Shown: positions 34,615-45,520 of the stretch, piece after piece
Layout of the letters: each line of letters begins with the position of its first letter
Position numbering within the stretch: the first letter of the stretch is position 1
Source: Halanaerobium kushneri
Lineage (GTDB): Bacteria > Bacillota > Halanaerobiia > Halanaerobiales > Halanaerobiaceae
NCBI RefSeq assembly: GCF_900156285.1
Contig: NZ_FTNC01000007.1
Location: 62,001-126,000, forward strand
Length of the DNA: 64,000 nt
Direction of reading: 5' to 3'
Made by a program: the position numbers and the translations under genes
Notes under the pieces: model-generated
What the model was told of the DNA's origin: nothing
Databases searched by the model: none
The model's input: only the letters and a program-made list of their open reading frames with translations

Positions 34615-35664
34615 ATGATGGTTGAAGAATTAGATCCAAGGAAAAAACGAATACTGCAGGCCATCATTCAGGAACACATAATTTCTGCATCTCCGATTGG
34701 CTCAAGGACACTTGCAAAAAAATATAATCTGGATGTAAGTCCTGCAACTATCAGAAATGAAATGGCTGATCTAGAAGATTTAGGTTATTTAGAACAGCCT
34801 CATACTTCTGCTGGTCGAGTGCCTTCTGATAAGGGTTATCGTTATTATGTTGATCAGATTGTCAGCAGAGAAAAGAATGAGGCCCCTGGTGTAATCGAAA
34901 ATATAGAAAATTTGTATCAGGATCTTCAGGATGTACAGGATATAATTTCTGGTATGGCAAAAATGCTTTCAAATATGACTCATTATACTGCTATGGTTAG
35001 TGAGCCTAAGAGTCAGGTGAGCCGTTTAAAAAAAGTTGAAATTATGCAGCTGGCAGATAATTCGCTGCTTTTAGTTCTGGTAACTGATGCTGGAATGGTT
35101 AATAATAAAATTATCAATCTGGATCAGAGTTTATCCACGGGTAAAATTTCCTATCTTAATAAATTTTTAAGTGAAAAGCTGGAAAATAAATTACTTGCTA
35201 ATCTGGATACTAGATATTTAAAAGAAGTAGAAAAAGAACTAATGGCCAGGCTGGACCTGTCTGTTGGCCTGTTTAAACAGTTTTATAATGAGTTTGAAGG
35301 TGCATTTGAACCAGGTGGAGTTAAAGTTTATCTGGGGGGTACCTCCTATATTTTAGAACAGCCTGAATTTAATGATTTAGAAAAGGTAAAAAAAATGCTC
35401 AGACTGCTTGATCAAGAGGAAATGCTTAACAAAATCATTAACAGTATTTCTGGTTCTGATCTCGAAATTAAGATTGGCCAGGAAAATGAGGTTGAAGATA
35501 TCAAAAACTGCTCACTGGTTGTAGCAACTTATTATATTTCAAATCGAGCAGTTGGAAAAATTGGAGTTATTGGTCCCACCCGAATGGAATATCCGCGTGT
35601 TATTTCATCGGTTGATGTTATATCAGATATTTTGGGTAAATTAATTTCTAAAGCTAGTGGGTGA
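34615..35664 (+). CDS. hrcA: Heat-inducible transcription repressor HrcA
   Basis: The 349-residue repressor binds CIRCE; its activity depends on GroEL. The N-terminal winged helix (about 1-75) has ILQAIIQEHIISASPIGSRTLAKKY and SPATIRNEMADLEDLGYLEQPHTSAGRVPSDKGYRYYVD. The GAF-like and dimerisation parts follow, ending with a VIGPTRMEYPRVISSVD signature. Two adjacent ATG codons follow GAGGTGAG; either may be used. It autoregulates through the CIRCE just upstream. Confidence 0.97.
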   Translation: MMVEELDPRKKRILQAIIQEHIISASPIGSRTLAKKYNLDVSPATIRNEMADLEDLGYLEQPHTSAGRVPSDKGYRYYVDQIVSREKNEAPGVIENIENLYQDLQDVQDIISGMAKMLSNMTHYTAMVSEPKSQVSRLKKVEIMQLADNSLLLVLVTDAGMVNNKIINLDQSLSTGKISYLNKFLSEKLENKLLANLDTRYLKEVEKELMARLDLSVGLFKQFYNEFEGAFEPGGVKVYLGGTSYILEQPEFNDLEKVKKMLRLLDQEEMLNKIINSISGSDLEIKIGQENEVEDIKNCSLVVATYYISNRAVGKIGVIGPTRMEYPRVISSVDVISDILGKLISKASG

Positions 35665-35669
35665 TAATT

Positions 35670-36284
35670 ATGAACAGAGAAAAAGAAAATAATGAATTAA
35701 AAGAAGAAAACAAAGAACAGGATACTGAAGAAACTGTTCAGGCAGAAGAAAATGAAAAAAGCAAAACTGAAGAATTTGAAGAACTTGACGGGATCCAAAT
35801 AGAACTTTCCCGGGAAGAATTAATTGAAGAAGTAAAAGAGAAGAATAAAAAAATTGAAGAAATGGATGCTGAAATAGATGATTTACTGAGCAGATTACAG
35901 CGCTTGCAGGCTGATTTTGTGAACTATCGCAAGAGAAGTCAGCGCGAAAAAGCTGAGATGTCTGCGCGTGGTAAAATCAAACTATGTGCAAGTTTGCTGC
36001 CTGTTATTGATAATTTTGAGCGGGCTTTAAAATCAGAAGAGAGTGAAAGTGATTTTTATAAAGGGGTCGAGATGATCTATAATCAGCTTTTAAAAACTTT
36101 TGCTGATCAGGGTATTGAAGAAATTTTAGCTAAAGGTGAAGAATTTAATCCTGAGTACCATGAAGCAATTATGAGAGTTGAAAGTGAAGAGTTTGAAGAA
36201 GGGACAGTTGTTGAGGTAGTTCAAAAAGGGTTCACCCTTGATGATAGAGTTATTAGACCGGCGATGGTTAAAGTAGCCGGATAA
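35670..36284 (+). CDS. grpE: Nucleotide exchange factor GrpE
   Basis: About 204 residues. A very acidic, Glu/Lys-rich N-terminal tail (about 1-65) is followed by a long coiled coil (about 68-105), then the beta-wing domain (FNPEYHEAIMRVESEEFEEGTVVEVVQKGFTLDDRVIRPAMVKVA). GrpE releases ADP from DnaK. ATG 35670 lies 7 bases after GGGTG within the hrcA stop. The long acidic tail fits a halophile but is also seen elsewhere. Confidence 0.96.
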   Translation: MNREKENNELKEENKEQDTEETVQAEENEKSKTEEFEELDGIQIELSREELIEEVKEKNKKIEEMDAEIDDLLSRLQRLQADFVNYRKRSQREKAEMSARGKIKLCASLLPVIDNFERALKSEESESDFYKGVEMIYNQLLKTFADQGIEEILAKGEEFNPEYHEAIMRVESEEFEEGTVVEVVQKGFTLDDRVIRPAMVKVAG

Positions 36285-36325
36285 AATAAAGTTTTAACTT
36301 TTTAATAAATTTTGTTTTAATTTAA

Positions 36326-38254
<1,929 letters not shown>

Positions 38255-38318
38255 ATCAGATAGTTTAAAAACCCACAATAATTATTATTAGTGAGTAAGG
38301 GGAAAGACGTTTCAGTTT

Positions 38319-38339
38319 AGGGAGAGTAGGCCTCTCCCT
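38319..38339 (+). terminator. Hairpin between dnaK and dnaJ
   Basis: AGGGAGAG pairs perfectly with CTCTCCCT around a 5-base loop. The downstream tract is TATAACTGTTTTCTCTTTCTTTTTT, so termination is probably partial. It may lower dnaJ relative to dnaK or stabilise the dnaK message end. Confidence 0.6.
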
Positions 38340-38380
38340 ATAACTGTTTTCTCTTTCTTTTTTAGAGAGGTGATTCTAAA

Positions 38381-39505
38381 ATGGCAAAAAAAGATTATTA
38401 CGAGCTGCTCGGTGTTGACCGGGATGCCGATCAAAAAGAAATTAAGCGAGCTTATCGTAAGCTGGCCAAAAAATATCATCCTGATATGAATCAGGATAAA
38501 GATACCTCAGATAAGTTTAAGGAAATTTCTGAGGCCTATGAAATCTTAAGTGATCCGGATAAAAGAGCACGTTATGATCAATACGGACATTCGGGAATTA
38601 ATGATCAGGACTTTAATTTTGACGACTTTGCTCAGGGTGGTTTTGGTGGACTTGATGATCTATTTAACATGTTTGGTTTTGGCGGTGGTATGGGAGGTCG
38701 CAGACGTAATGGCCCTCGCCGCGGAGCTGATTTACAGTACAGACTTGAAATCAAGTTTGAAGAAGCTGCTTTTGGTGGCAAAAAGGAAATTAGAATCCCC
38801 CGGGAGGAAGAGTGTGATCACTGTAATGGCAGTGGTGCTGAACCGGGAACAGATGTAAAAACCTGTCCGGAATGTAATGGACAGGGGCAGGTGCGCAGCA
38901 GTCAACAAACTCCTTTTGGTCAGTTTACTCAGAGTAGAGTCTGTCCCAAATGTGGTGGAGATGGTAAAATAGTTGAAGAAGCCTGTCATAAATGTAATGG
39001 TTCAGGTAAGGTGCGTAAACAGCGCAAATTAACTGTTAATATTCCAGCTGGTGTTGATACAGGAACCAGACTTAGAATGTCTGGAGAAGGACAGGCAGGA
39101 GAAAAAGGTGGGCCTGCAGGTGATTTATATATTGTAATCGATGTTCAGGACCACAAAATCTTTGATCGTAAAGGAGATGACCTTTACTGTGAGGTTCCAA
39201 TAAGTTTTGTTCAGGCTTCCCTTGGTGATAAAATTAAAGTACCTACTTTAGAGGGGAAGGTTCAGTTTGATATTCCTGAGGGAACACAGCCGGGCACAAC
39301 TTTTAGACTCAAAAACAAAGGTATTCAGCATCTTAATGGTTATGGTCGTGGTGATCAGTATATTAAGGTTAAAGTTATGATTCCAAAAGACTTAGATGCT
39401 AAACAGAAGGAATTGCTGGCGGAATTTGCAGAAATTAGTGGTGAAGAAATAAATCCGGAGCATAAAAGTTTCTTAAAAAAAATAAAAGATGCAATTAATA
39501 TTTAA
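38381..39505 (+). CDS. dnaJ: Chaperone DnaJ (Hsp40)
   Basis: Type I co-chaperone of 374 residues. The J domain (1-70) has HPD at 33-35, then a Gly/Phe-rich linker, four zinc-binding CxxCxGxG repeats ([32 protein letters not shown]) and C-terminal substrate domains. It stimulates DnaK ATPase. GAGAGGTG precedes the ATG. Confidence 0.98.
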   Translation: MAKKDYYELLGVDRDADQKEIKRAYRKLAKKYHPDMNQDKDTSDKFKEISEAYEILSDPDKRARYDQYGHSGINDQDFNFDDFAQGGFGGLDDLFNMFGFGGGMGGRRRNGPRRGADLQYRLEIKFEEAAFGGKKEIRIPREEECDHCNGSGAEPGTDVKTCPECNGQGQVRSSQQTPFGQFTQSRVCPKCGGDGKIVEEACHKCNGSGKVRKQRKLTVNIPAGVDTGTRLRMSGEGQAGEKGGPAGDLYIVIDVQDHKIFDRKGDDLYCEVPISFVQASLGDKIKVPTLEGKVQFDIPEGTQPGTTFRLKNKGIQHLNGYGRGDQYIKVKVMIPKDLDAKQKELLAEFAEISGEEINPEHKSFLKKIKDAINI

Positions 39506-39528
39506 ATTCCAATAATGGAGTGAAAAAA

Positions 39529-40281
39529 ATGCATAGATTTTTTATAGATCAGAGTACTGAAATTGAAAGGAAAGTAATTATTTCTGGAAATGACTATAAC
39601 CATCTAAAAAATTCCCTGCGCCTAAATATAGGTGACAGGGTTATTCTTTCTGATGGTAATGGTTTTGATATGAAAGCAGAAATAATTAATTTTAATGATG
39701 ATGGGGCCGAACTTGTAGTTTTAACTAAAGAAAAATCAAAAGTCGAATCAGAAATTAAGGTCTGGCTGGCTCAGGGCTTACCCAAAAAGAGCAAAATGGA
39801 TTTAATAGTCGAAAAAGCAACAGAAATTGGTTTTGCCGGTTTAATTCCTTTAGAAAGCAAAAGAACTATAGTAAAATATAATCATAAGAAAAAAGATAAA
39901 AAACAGAGCCGCTGGCAGCGAGTTGTTGAAGCAGCAGCAAAACAGTCAGGAAGATCTGTGATTCCAGAAATCAAAGATTTTTGTAGTTCAGATAATCTTA
40001 AGGACTTAAAGGAAAAATTTGATTATATTTTAGTTTTATGGGAAGATGAAACCAGTTATTCTATTAAACAATTTTTTAAAGATAATAATGTTAAGCGGGA
40101 TGCCAAAATTTTGCTGATTATTGGTCCTGAGGGAGGTTTTTCTGAGTCAGAAGTTGAGAAATTCAAAACTGAACTGGGAGCAGAAATTATCAGCCTGGGG
40201 CCAAGAATTTTAAGAACAGAAACTGCAGGTATTGCTGCTTTAACAGCAATTTTATATGAGAAAGGTGAACTTGGTGATTAA
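39529..40281 (+). CDS. rsmE: 16S rRNA (uracil-1498-N3)-methyltransferase
   Basis: SPOUT methyltransferase of 250 residues. The PUA-like N-terminal part begins MHRFFID, and the knotted SAM-binding core has LIIGPEGGFSESEVEKF and LGPRILRTETAGIAAL. ATG 39529 follows GGAGTG. In many Firmicutes prmA lies between dnaJ and rsmE; here it is absent. Confidence 0.95.
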   Translation: MHRFFIDQSTEIERKVIISGNDYNHLKNSLRLNIGDRVILSDGNGFDMKAEIINFNDDGAELVVLTKEKSKVESEIKVWLAQGLPKKSKMDLIVEKATEIGFAGLIPLESKRTIVKYNHKKKDKKQSRWQRVVEAAAKQSGRSVIPEIKDFCSSDNLKDLKEKFDYILVLWEDETSYSIKQFFKDNNVKRDAKILLIIGPEGGFSESEVEKFKTELGAEIISLGPRILRTETAGIAALTAILYEKGELGD

Positions 40282-40284
40282 AAA

Positions 40285-41595
40285 ATGATTAAAAAAGCAG
40301 CTTTTTATACCTTAGGTTGTAAAGTAAATCAGTATGAAACAGAAGCTGTAATAGATATATTTTTAGACAGCGGTTATCAGATTGTAGATTTTTCAGAAGA
40401 GGCAGATGTTTATATAGTTAACAGTTGTACAGTAACCAATGAGGCTGCTCGCAAAACAAGACAGATCGCTCGTCGAGCTAAAAGACGCTCTCCTGGTAGT
40501 TTAGTAGCGATTGTTGGCTGCTATACTCAGGCGTTTCCAGATGAGGTCAGCGAAATAGAAGAAATTGATCTGGTGATGGGTAGTAATAACAAAGCAAAAA
40601 TTCTGGATAAAACTGAAGAAATGTTAGCCGGTAGAGATGTTGATACTAAAGTTAAAGAATATAAGCAGCTCAGAGATTATGAAGATTTAAACTTAAAACG
40701 TCTTTCTAATACTACCAGGGCCAATGTTAAGATTGAAGATGGCTGTAATCAATTTTGCAGTTATTGTATAATCCCCTATGCTAGAGGTCCAGTCCGCAGT
40801 CGAAAAAAAGAAGACATTGTAGCAGAAGTTAAAAAATTAACTAAGCAAGGAGTAAAAGAAATTATTTTAACCGGTACCCATCTTGGGGCTTATGGTAGTG
40901 AAAAAGGGAATTCTCAGGCTTTAACCGAACTAATGCAGATTTTGACTGAAATCGATGAACTTCAAAGGGTACGGTTAAGTTCAATTGAAGGTACAGAGAT
41001 TGATAGCGGAATGATGGACTTGATTTCTAAAGAAGATATTTTCTGTCCTCATTTACATTTACCCCTGCAGAGTGGCAGTGACAAAATTTTAAAGGCTATG
41101 AAGAGACCTTATTCAGTTAAAGAATTTAAGGAAACTGTAGCTGAACTCAGGAAACGCATTCCTAATCTAGCAATAACTACAGATGTGATTGTTGGATTCC
41201 CCGGGGAAACTGAGACAACTTTTAAAGAAACTTTAGATCTAGTAAAAGAGATCGGATTTGCTAAAGTCCATGTTTTTCCTTATTCAGCTAGAGAAGGTAC
41301 ACCTGCAGCGGAGATGGAGCAGTTAAATGGAAATCTTGTAACAGAATACAGTAAAGAGTTGAGAGTTGTTAATGAGGCTTTAATGCTTGATTATCAAAAA
41401 AAATTCCTGGGAGAAAAAAAAGAAGTTTTAATTGAAGAGGTCAGAGATCATCAAACCAATTTACTAACTGGTTATACTGATAATTATCTAAAAGTTTTAG
41501 TTGATGGACCTGATAAACTTAAAAATGAACTTGTTGAAGTGAAACTGGCAGAAACTTTTGATTCTTATCATATTTTGGGAAAAATAATAGATTAG
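40285..41595 (+). CDS. mtaB: tRNA t6A37 methylthiotransferase MtaB
   Basis: Radical SAM enzyme of 436 residues that forms ms2t6A37 in tRNAs reading ANN codons. It has an N-terminal UPF0004 domain with three cysteines (TLGCKVNQYE; VNSCTVTNEA; VGCYTQ), the radical SAM motif GCNQFCSYC, and a C-terminal TRAM domain. MtaB is preferred over MiaB because of the family-typical start TLGCKVNQYETE and the rsmE neighbour. Confidence 0.93.
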   Translation: MIKKAAFYTLGCKVNQYETEAVIDIFLDSGYQIVDFSEEADVYIVNSCTVTNEAARKTRQIARRAKRRSPGSLVAIVGCYTQAFPDEVSEIEEIDLVMGSNNKAKILDKTEEMLAGRDVDTKVKEYKQLRDYEDLNLKRLSNTTRANVKIEDGCNQFCSYCIIPYARGPVRSRKKEDIVAEVKKLTKQGVKEIILTGTHLGAYGSEKGNSQALTELMQILTEIDELQRVRLSSIEGTEIDSGMMDLISKEDIFCPHLHLPLQSGSDKILKAMKRPYSVKEFKETVAELRKRIPNLAITTDVIVGFPGETETTFKETLDLVKEIGFAKVHVFPYSAREGTPAAEMEQLNGNLVTEYSKELRVVNEALMLDYQKKFLGEKKEVLIEEVRDHQTNLLTGYTDNYLKVLVDGPDKLKNELVEVKLAETFDSYHILGKIID

Positions 41596-41698
41596 CAGGA
41601 ATATTCTTCTTTTAAGAGAATATAGTTAATAGTCAGGGTTTTGATAAGATTATTGGCTAAAGTTTATTGTTTAAGTGAAGATTAAAGGAGGGGTTGTT

Positions 41699-42043
41699 TT
41701 GACAGACTGTTTATTTTGTAAAATTTCTGCAGGTAAAATGGATACTGATTTTGTTTATGAAGATGATAAATTGGTAGTTTTTGAAGATATTAATCCTCAG
41801 GCACCTGTTCACTTATTAATTGTTCCTAAAAAGCATATTGCTGATTTAAATAATTTAGAAGAAAGTGAAAACGAGTTAATTGGTCATGTATATCAGGTAG
41901 CTAAAAAAATGGCAGCTGAAAAAGGGATAGCTGATTCAGGTTATAGACTTGTAAGTAACTGTGGTGATGATGGTGGTCAGACCGTTTTTCATATTCATTT
42001 TCATCTGTTAGGTGGACGTACTCTGCAGTGGCCTCCTGGTTAA
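41699..42043 (+). CDS. HIT-family nucleotide hydrolase
   Basis: A 114-residue HINT-type protein with the histidine triad HIHFHLL (H98, H100, H102) and the N-terminal MTDCLFCKI start. Such proteins hydrolyse AMP-amidates. The start is TTG 41699, 7 bases after AGGAGGGG; the longer upstream frame would begin before the ribosome site. It follows mtaB and precedes yqeY. Confidence 0.93.
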   Translation: MTDCLFCKISAGKMDTDFVYEDDKLVVFEDINPQAPVHLLIVPKKHIADLNNLEESENELIGHVYQVAKKMAAEKGIADSGYRLVSNCGDDGGQTVFHIHFHLLGGRTLQWPPG

Positions 42044-42120
42044 AGAAGATAATGTTAGGAAATACTGGTTTATAATAAGTTATCAAATACGTTTTATGTA
42101 ATAAGATTGGAGATGTTAAA

Positions 42121-42570
42121 ATGAGTGAATTAAAAGAACAATTATTAGAAGATATGAAAAAGGCAATGAAGAAAAAAGATAAAGCCAGACTTTCAGTTAT
42201 TAGAATGACTCGTTCTGAGATTAAAAATAAAGAAATTGAAACAGGCGAAGAATTAGATGACCAGGGTGTAACTGCTGTGATTGCAAAGCAGGTAAAGCAG
42301 ATTAAAGATTCTCTTTCTGATTTTGAAAAATCGGGAAAAGAAGATGTTATAAAAAAATTACATCAGGAAATTGAAATACTGCAGGAATATTTGCCTGAGC
42401 AGATGTCAGAAGAGGAAATTGATCAACTTGTAGAAGAAGTTATTGCAGAAACTGGTGCTGAAAACATGTCTGATATGGGAAAAGTTATGGGAGCCATTAT
42501 GCCCAGGATTAAGGGAAAAGCTGACGGCTCTCTGGTTAGTGCAAAAGTAAAAGAAAAATTAAGCAGCTAA
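42121..42570 (+). CDS. yqeY: GatB/YqeY domain protein
   Basis: A 149-residue all-helical protein of the YqeY family, related to the tail of GatB, which recognises tRNA. Segments such as RLSVIRMTRSEIKNKEIE and EILQEYLPEQMSEEEI are typical. Its exact function is unknown. rpsU, which often lies just ahead of yqeY in Firmicutes, is not in the 77-base gap here. Confidence 0.92.
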   Translation: MSELKEQLLEDMKKAMKKKDKARLSVIRMTRSEIKNKEIETGEELDDQGVTAVIAKQVKQIKDSLSDFEKSGKEDVIKKLHQEIEILQEYLPEQMSEEEIDQLVEEVIAETGAENMSDMGKVMGAIMPRIKGKADGSLVSAKVKEKLSS

Positions 42571-42591
42571 TTAAAAAGTTGAATTTTTTAT

Positions 42592-42610
42592 AGAGGGGTA
42601 ATTCCCCTCT
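42592..42610 (+). terminator. Terminator after yqeY
   Basis: AGAGGGG pairs perfectly with CCCCTCT around TAATT. The tail TTATCCCTCTTT is moderately T-rich. Confidence 0.65.
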
Positions 42611-42637
42611 TTATCCCTCTTTAAGGGAGGTCAGCAG

Positions 42638-43918
42638 ATGAAAAGAAAAATTATATTTTTTTTAATCTTATTGTTGATTTTTAGTTTCTATACGATTGCA
42701 GTCGAAGCGGAAGTAATCCACCTAAAAATTGATGGTGAAATTAATAATGCCGAATATGCTTTTATTAATAAAAATTTGACTGCGGCTGAAAAAGAGAGGG
42801 CAGAATTTATAATTATAGAAATCAATTCTCTTGGTGGCTATGTGGACCCTGCCCTTAAAATTAGAGATCGAATTTTAGAATCGGATAGAGAAGTAGTTAC
42901 CTTTGTCAGTGGAAGAGCCTGGTCTGCTGCTGCCCTGATTGCTCTTGCGGGTGAGGAAATGTTTATTTCTCCTTCTGCAAGTATTGGAGCTGCCGAAACA
43001 AGGCCTAAAGAAGAAAAGTATATTTCTGCTTTAAGGAAAGAATTTGCAGCTACAGCAGAAAGAAGAAATAAAAATCCTCAAATTGCTGAAGCAATGGTTG
43101 ATTCTTCAATTGAAATTAATGATTTGATAGAAAAAGATAAACTTTTAACTCTAACGGCAGCTGAAGCCCTTAAATATCAGATTGCAGATTTTAGTGCTTC
43201 TACTTTGGCTGATGTTGCAGTGATTAAGAAAGTTAATTTAAGTGATATTAAAACTGTCGAAAAGACTACTCTGGAAGTTATTATGGGTATTATCAGCGGC
43301 CCGTATATCAGTTCACTGGTTTTAATTATTGCTTTTTCTGCTTTGATTTTTGAGGCTCTGACTCCTGGTTTTGCTCTTGGAGGTACTATAGGGATACTTG
43401 CTTTATTAGTCTTTTTTGCGAGCCATATTTTTACTGGATCAATAGGAACCGGGATTGTAATCTTATTTATCATTGGAATCATATTGATTTTGGCAGAAAT
43501 TTTTATTATTCCTGGCTTTGGAATTGCTGGTATAACTGGAATTGCAGCAGTTATAGTTAGTTTGTTTTTTATTTTTCCCAATACGACAATTGCAATTAAT
43601 GTTTTATTGGCAGTGATTTTAGTTACTCTGGTAATAGCAGTTTTAATGTTTAAAAAGTTTGGTAGTAGCCGTTTTTGGAAGCGAATTTCTTTAGAAAGTA
43701 ATTCTGAAAACTATTATTCTTCAAGTTCAAAAACAGATTATTTGAATCAGGAAGCTAAAACACTTTCTAAGTTACGTCCTGCTGGTACAATAGTGATTGC
43801 TGGGAAAAGAGTTGATGCTGTCAGTGAAGGAGCTTTTATAGAAAAAGGTAAAAAAGTAAAGGTGATTTCTGTTTCTGGTTCAAGAGTTGTTGTCAGGGAA
43901 ATATCAGAGGGGGAATAA
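42638..43918 (+). CDS. NfeD-family membrane serine protease-like protein
   Basis: 426 residues: a signal sequence (about 1-24), a ClpP/SppA-like domain (about 25-205) and four membrane segments, then an OB-fold NfeD domain at the C-terminus. The serine nucleophile S96 (GRAWSAAAL) is present, and K124 or K127 (RPKEEK) could be the base. These proteins work with stomatin/flotillin partners in membrane quality control. The partner floA follows after 3 bases. Confidence 0.9.
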   Translation: MKRKIIFFLILLLIFSFYTIAVEAEVIHLKIDGEINNAEYAFINKNLTAAEKERAEFIIIEINSLGGYVDPALKIRDRILESDREVVTFVSGRAWSAAALIALAGEEMFISPSASIGAAETRPKEEKYISALRKEFAATAERRNKNPQIAEAMVDSSIEINDLIEKDKLLTLTAAEALKYQIADFSASTLADVAVIKKVNLSDIKTVEKTTLEVIMGIISGPYISSLVLIIAFSALIFEALTPGFALGGTIGILALLVFFASHIFTGSIGTGIVILFIIGIILILAEIFIIPGFGIAGITGIAAVIVSLFFIFPNTTIAINVLLAVILVTLVIAVLMFKKFGSSRFWKRISLESNSENYYSSSSKTDYLNQEAKTLSKLRPAGTIVIAGKRVDAVSEGAFIEKGKKVKVISVSGSRVVVREISEGE

Positions 43919-43921
43919 ATA

Positions 43922-44908
43922 ATGGAGATTTTTTCAATTTTAATTTTAGTTGCTTTAATATTATTTTTTGTTTTATTTTTTTATTTTATACCGATTGGTT
44001 TGTGGATTTCAGCAACTGCTGCTGGAGTTAAGGTTGGCTTTTTTAATTTAATTGGGATGCGCTTAAGAAGGGTTGTTCCTTCTTCAATTGTTGGCCCGAT
44101 GATTAAGTCTCATAAGGCGGGCAAAGGGTTAAGTAGTGATCAGCTAGAAGCGCACTATCTGGCCGGAGGTAATGTGGATCGGGTGGTTGATGCTTTGATT
44201 GCTGCTCAGAGAGCGGAGATTGATCTTACTTTTGAAAGAGCTGCAGCAATTGATTTAGCAGGAAGAGATGTTTTAGAAGCTGTAAAGATGAGTGTTAATC
44301 CAAAGGTTATTCAGACACCAGTTGTTACAGCTGTGGCAATGGATGGAATACAGGTGATGGCCACGGCAAGGGTAACAGTAAGAGCAAATATCGATCGTCT
44401 TGTAGGTGGAGCTGGTGAAGAAACTGTTCTGGCAAGAGTTGGAGAGGGGATTGTTACTACAGTAGGTTCTGCAGAATCACATAAAAAAGTACTTGAAAAC
44501 CCTGATTCGATATCTAAGACTGTTTTAGATAAAGGACTTGATTCGGGAACTGCTTTTGAGATTTTATCTATTGATATTGCTGATGTTGATGTTGGTAAGA
44601 ATATTGGTGCTCAGCTGCAAACTGATCAGGCGGAAGCTGATAAGGAAATAGCTCAGGCAAAAGCCGAAGAGCGAAGAGCGATGGCTGTAGCTGAAGAACA
44701 GGAGATGAAAGCTAGAGTTCAGGAAATGAGAGCTAAGGTTGTAGAGGCAGAGGCAGAAGTACCGCTGGCAATGTCCGAAGCACTTAAAAAAGGTAATATG
44801 GGAGTAATGGACTATATGAAAATGAAAAATGTAGAGTCTGATACAAAAATGAGAACAAGTATTTCCGAAGCCTCGGAAAATGAAAATGAAAATCAGAATG
44901 GTAACTAA
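43922..44908 (+). CDS. floA: Flotillin-like protein FloA
   Basis: Membrane-scaffold protein of 328 residues. One N-terminal membrane segment (about 5-27) is followed by the PHB/SPFH-like region with [20 protein letters not shown] and a long C-terminal coiled coil (about 230-300, [26 protein letters not shown]). FloA organises functional membrane microdomains. It forms the classic NfeD-FloA pair with the upstream gene. Confidence 0.95.
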   Translation: MEIFSILILVALILFFVLFFYFIPIGLWISATAAGVKVGFFNLIGMRLRRVVPSSIVGPMIKSHKAGKGLSSDQLEAHYLAGGNVDRVVDALIAAQRAEIDLTFERAAAIDLAGRDVLEAVKMSVNPKVIQTPVVTAVAMDGIQVMATARVTVRANIDRLVGGAGEETVLARVGEGIVTTVGSAESHKKVLENPDSISKTVLDKGLDSGTAFEILSIDIADVDVGKNIGAQLQTDQAEADKEIAQAKAEERRAMAVAEEQEMKARVQEMRAKVVEAEAEVPLAMSEALKKGNMGVMDYMKMKNVESDTKMRTSISEASENENENQNGN

Positions 44909-44944
44909 TTTTTAAAATGTCGTCAATGCTGGAGGTGAAGAAAC

Positions 44945-45403
44945 TTGGGAGATCTTATTTTTGTGCTTCCTTCATTAATAATATTCTTTTTTATTATCTT
45001 TCAGATTTTTTCTTTATTTAAAAAAGTCTTTGGTTTTATTAGTAAAAACTTTGATCTGACAATTGAAAATGCTGATCAGGAAACAAAAAAAAGCAGCACT
45101 CAGGTTGAGCAAGACTATGATCAGGATCAAGTAAAGACTAGAATTGCAGAGGCTGAAAAGCAATCATTAGCTGAGAATAAAGAAAAGATTATGAGAAAGT
45201 CAAAAACTGATTTAAAGCAGAATAATTCTCATAAAAAATCAAGTCAGACAGGTGCAAAAGAGCAGATGCAGATGCATAAGAAAAAAAGATTTAAGAAAAA
45301 AAACAGCTCTCTGGGTGAAATATTTGCCCGGTATAATGAGGTAGAAAAAGCTGTGATTTATAATGAAATTTTATCTAAACCAAAAGCTTTAAAGAGAGAT
45401 TAA
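44945..45403 (+). CDS. Unknown membrane protein after floA
   Basis: 152 residues from a TTG with GGAGGTG 8 bases upstream. One N-terminal membrane segment (about 4-25) is followed by a polar, Gln/Lys/Glu-rich middle (EQDYDQDQVKTRIAEAEKQ) and a basic stretch (MHKKKRFKKKNSS). It ends with a motif-like SLGEIFARYNEVEKAVIYNEILSKPKAL, similar in style to short tails in some flotillin-operon proteins. I do not recognise the family. Its place suggests association with FloA/NfeD. Confidence 0.75.
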   Translation: MGDLIFVLPSLIIFFFIIFQIFSLFKKVFGFISKNFDLTIENADQETKKSSTQVEQDYDQDQVKTRIAEAEKQSLAENKEKIMRKSKTDLKQNNSHKKSSQTGAKEQMQMHKKKRFKKKNSSLGEIFARYNEVEKAVIYNEILSKPKALKRD

Positions 45404-45418
45404 TTCTAAATCTTCTTC

Positions 45419-45451
45419 AAAACTGTGGCCTCCCTCCGGCTGCAGTTTTTT
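45419..45451 (+). terminator. Terminator after the nfeD-floA set
   Basis: AACTG-TG-GC pairs with GC-TG-CAGTT across a 9-base loop, followed by TTTTTT. Confidence 0.7.
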
Positions 45452-45520
45452 CGCTAAATTTGTTTAAAGAAATAAATATGATATAATAAATAAGTAAAAG
45501 TATTAAGGAGGAGTTATAAT

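Noticed and set aside
41601-41623. Hairpin ATATTCT/AGAATAT after mtaB
   Set aside because: AT-rich short stem without a T-run; not distinguishable from background.
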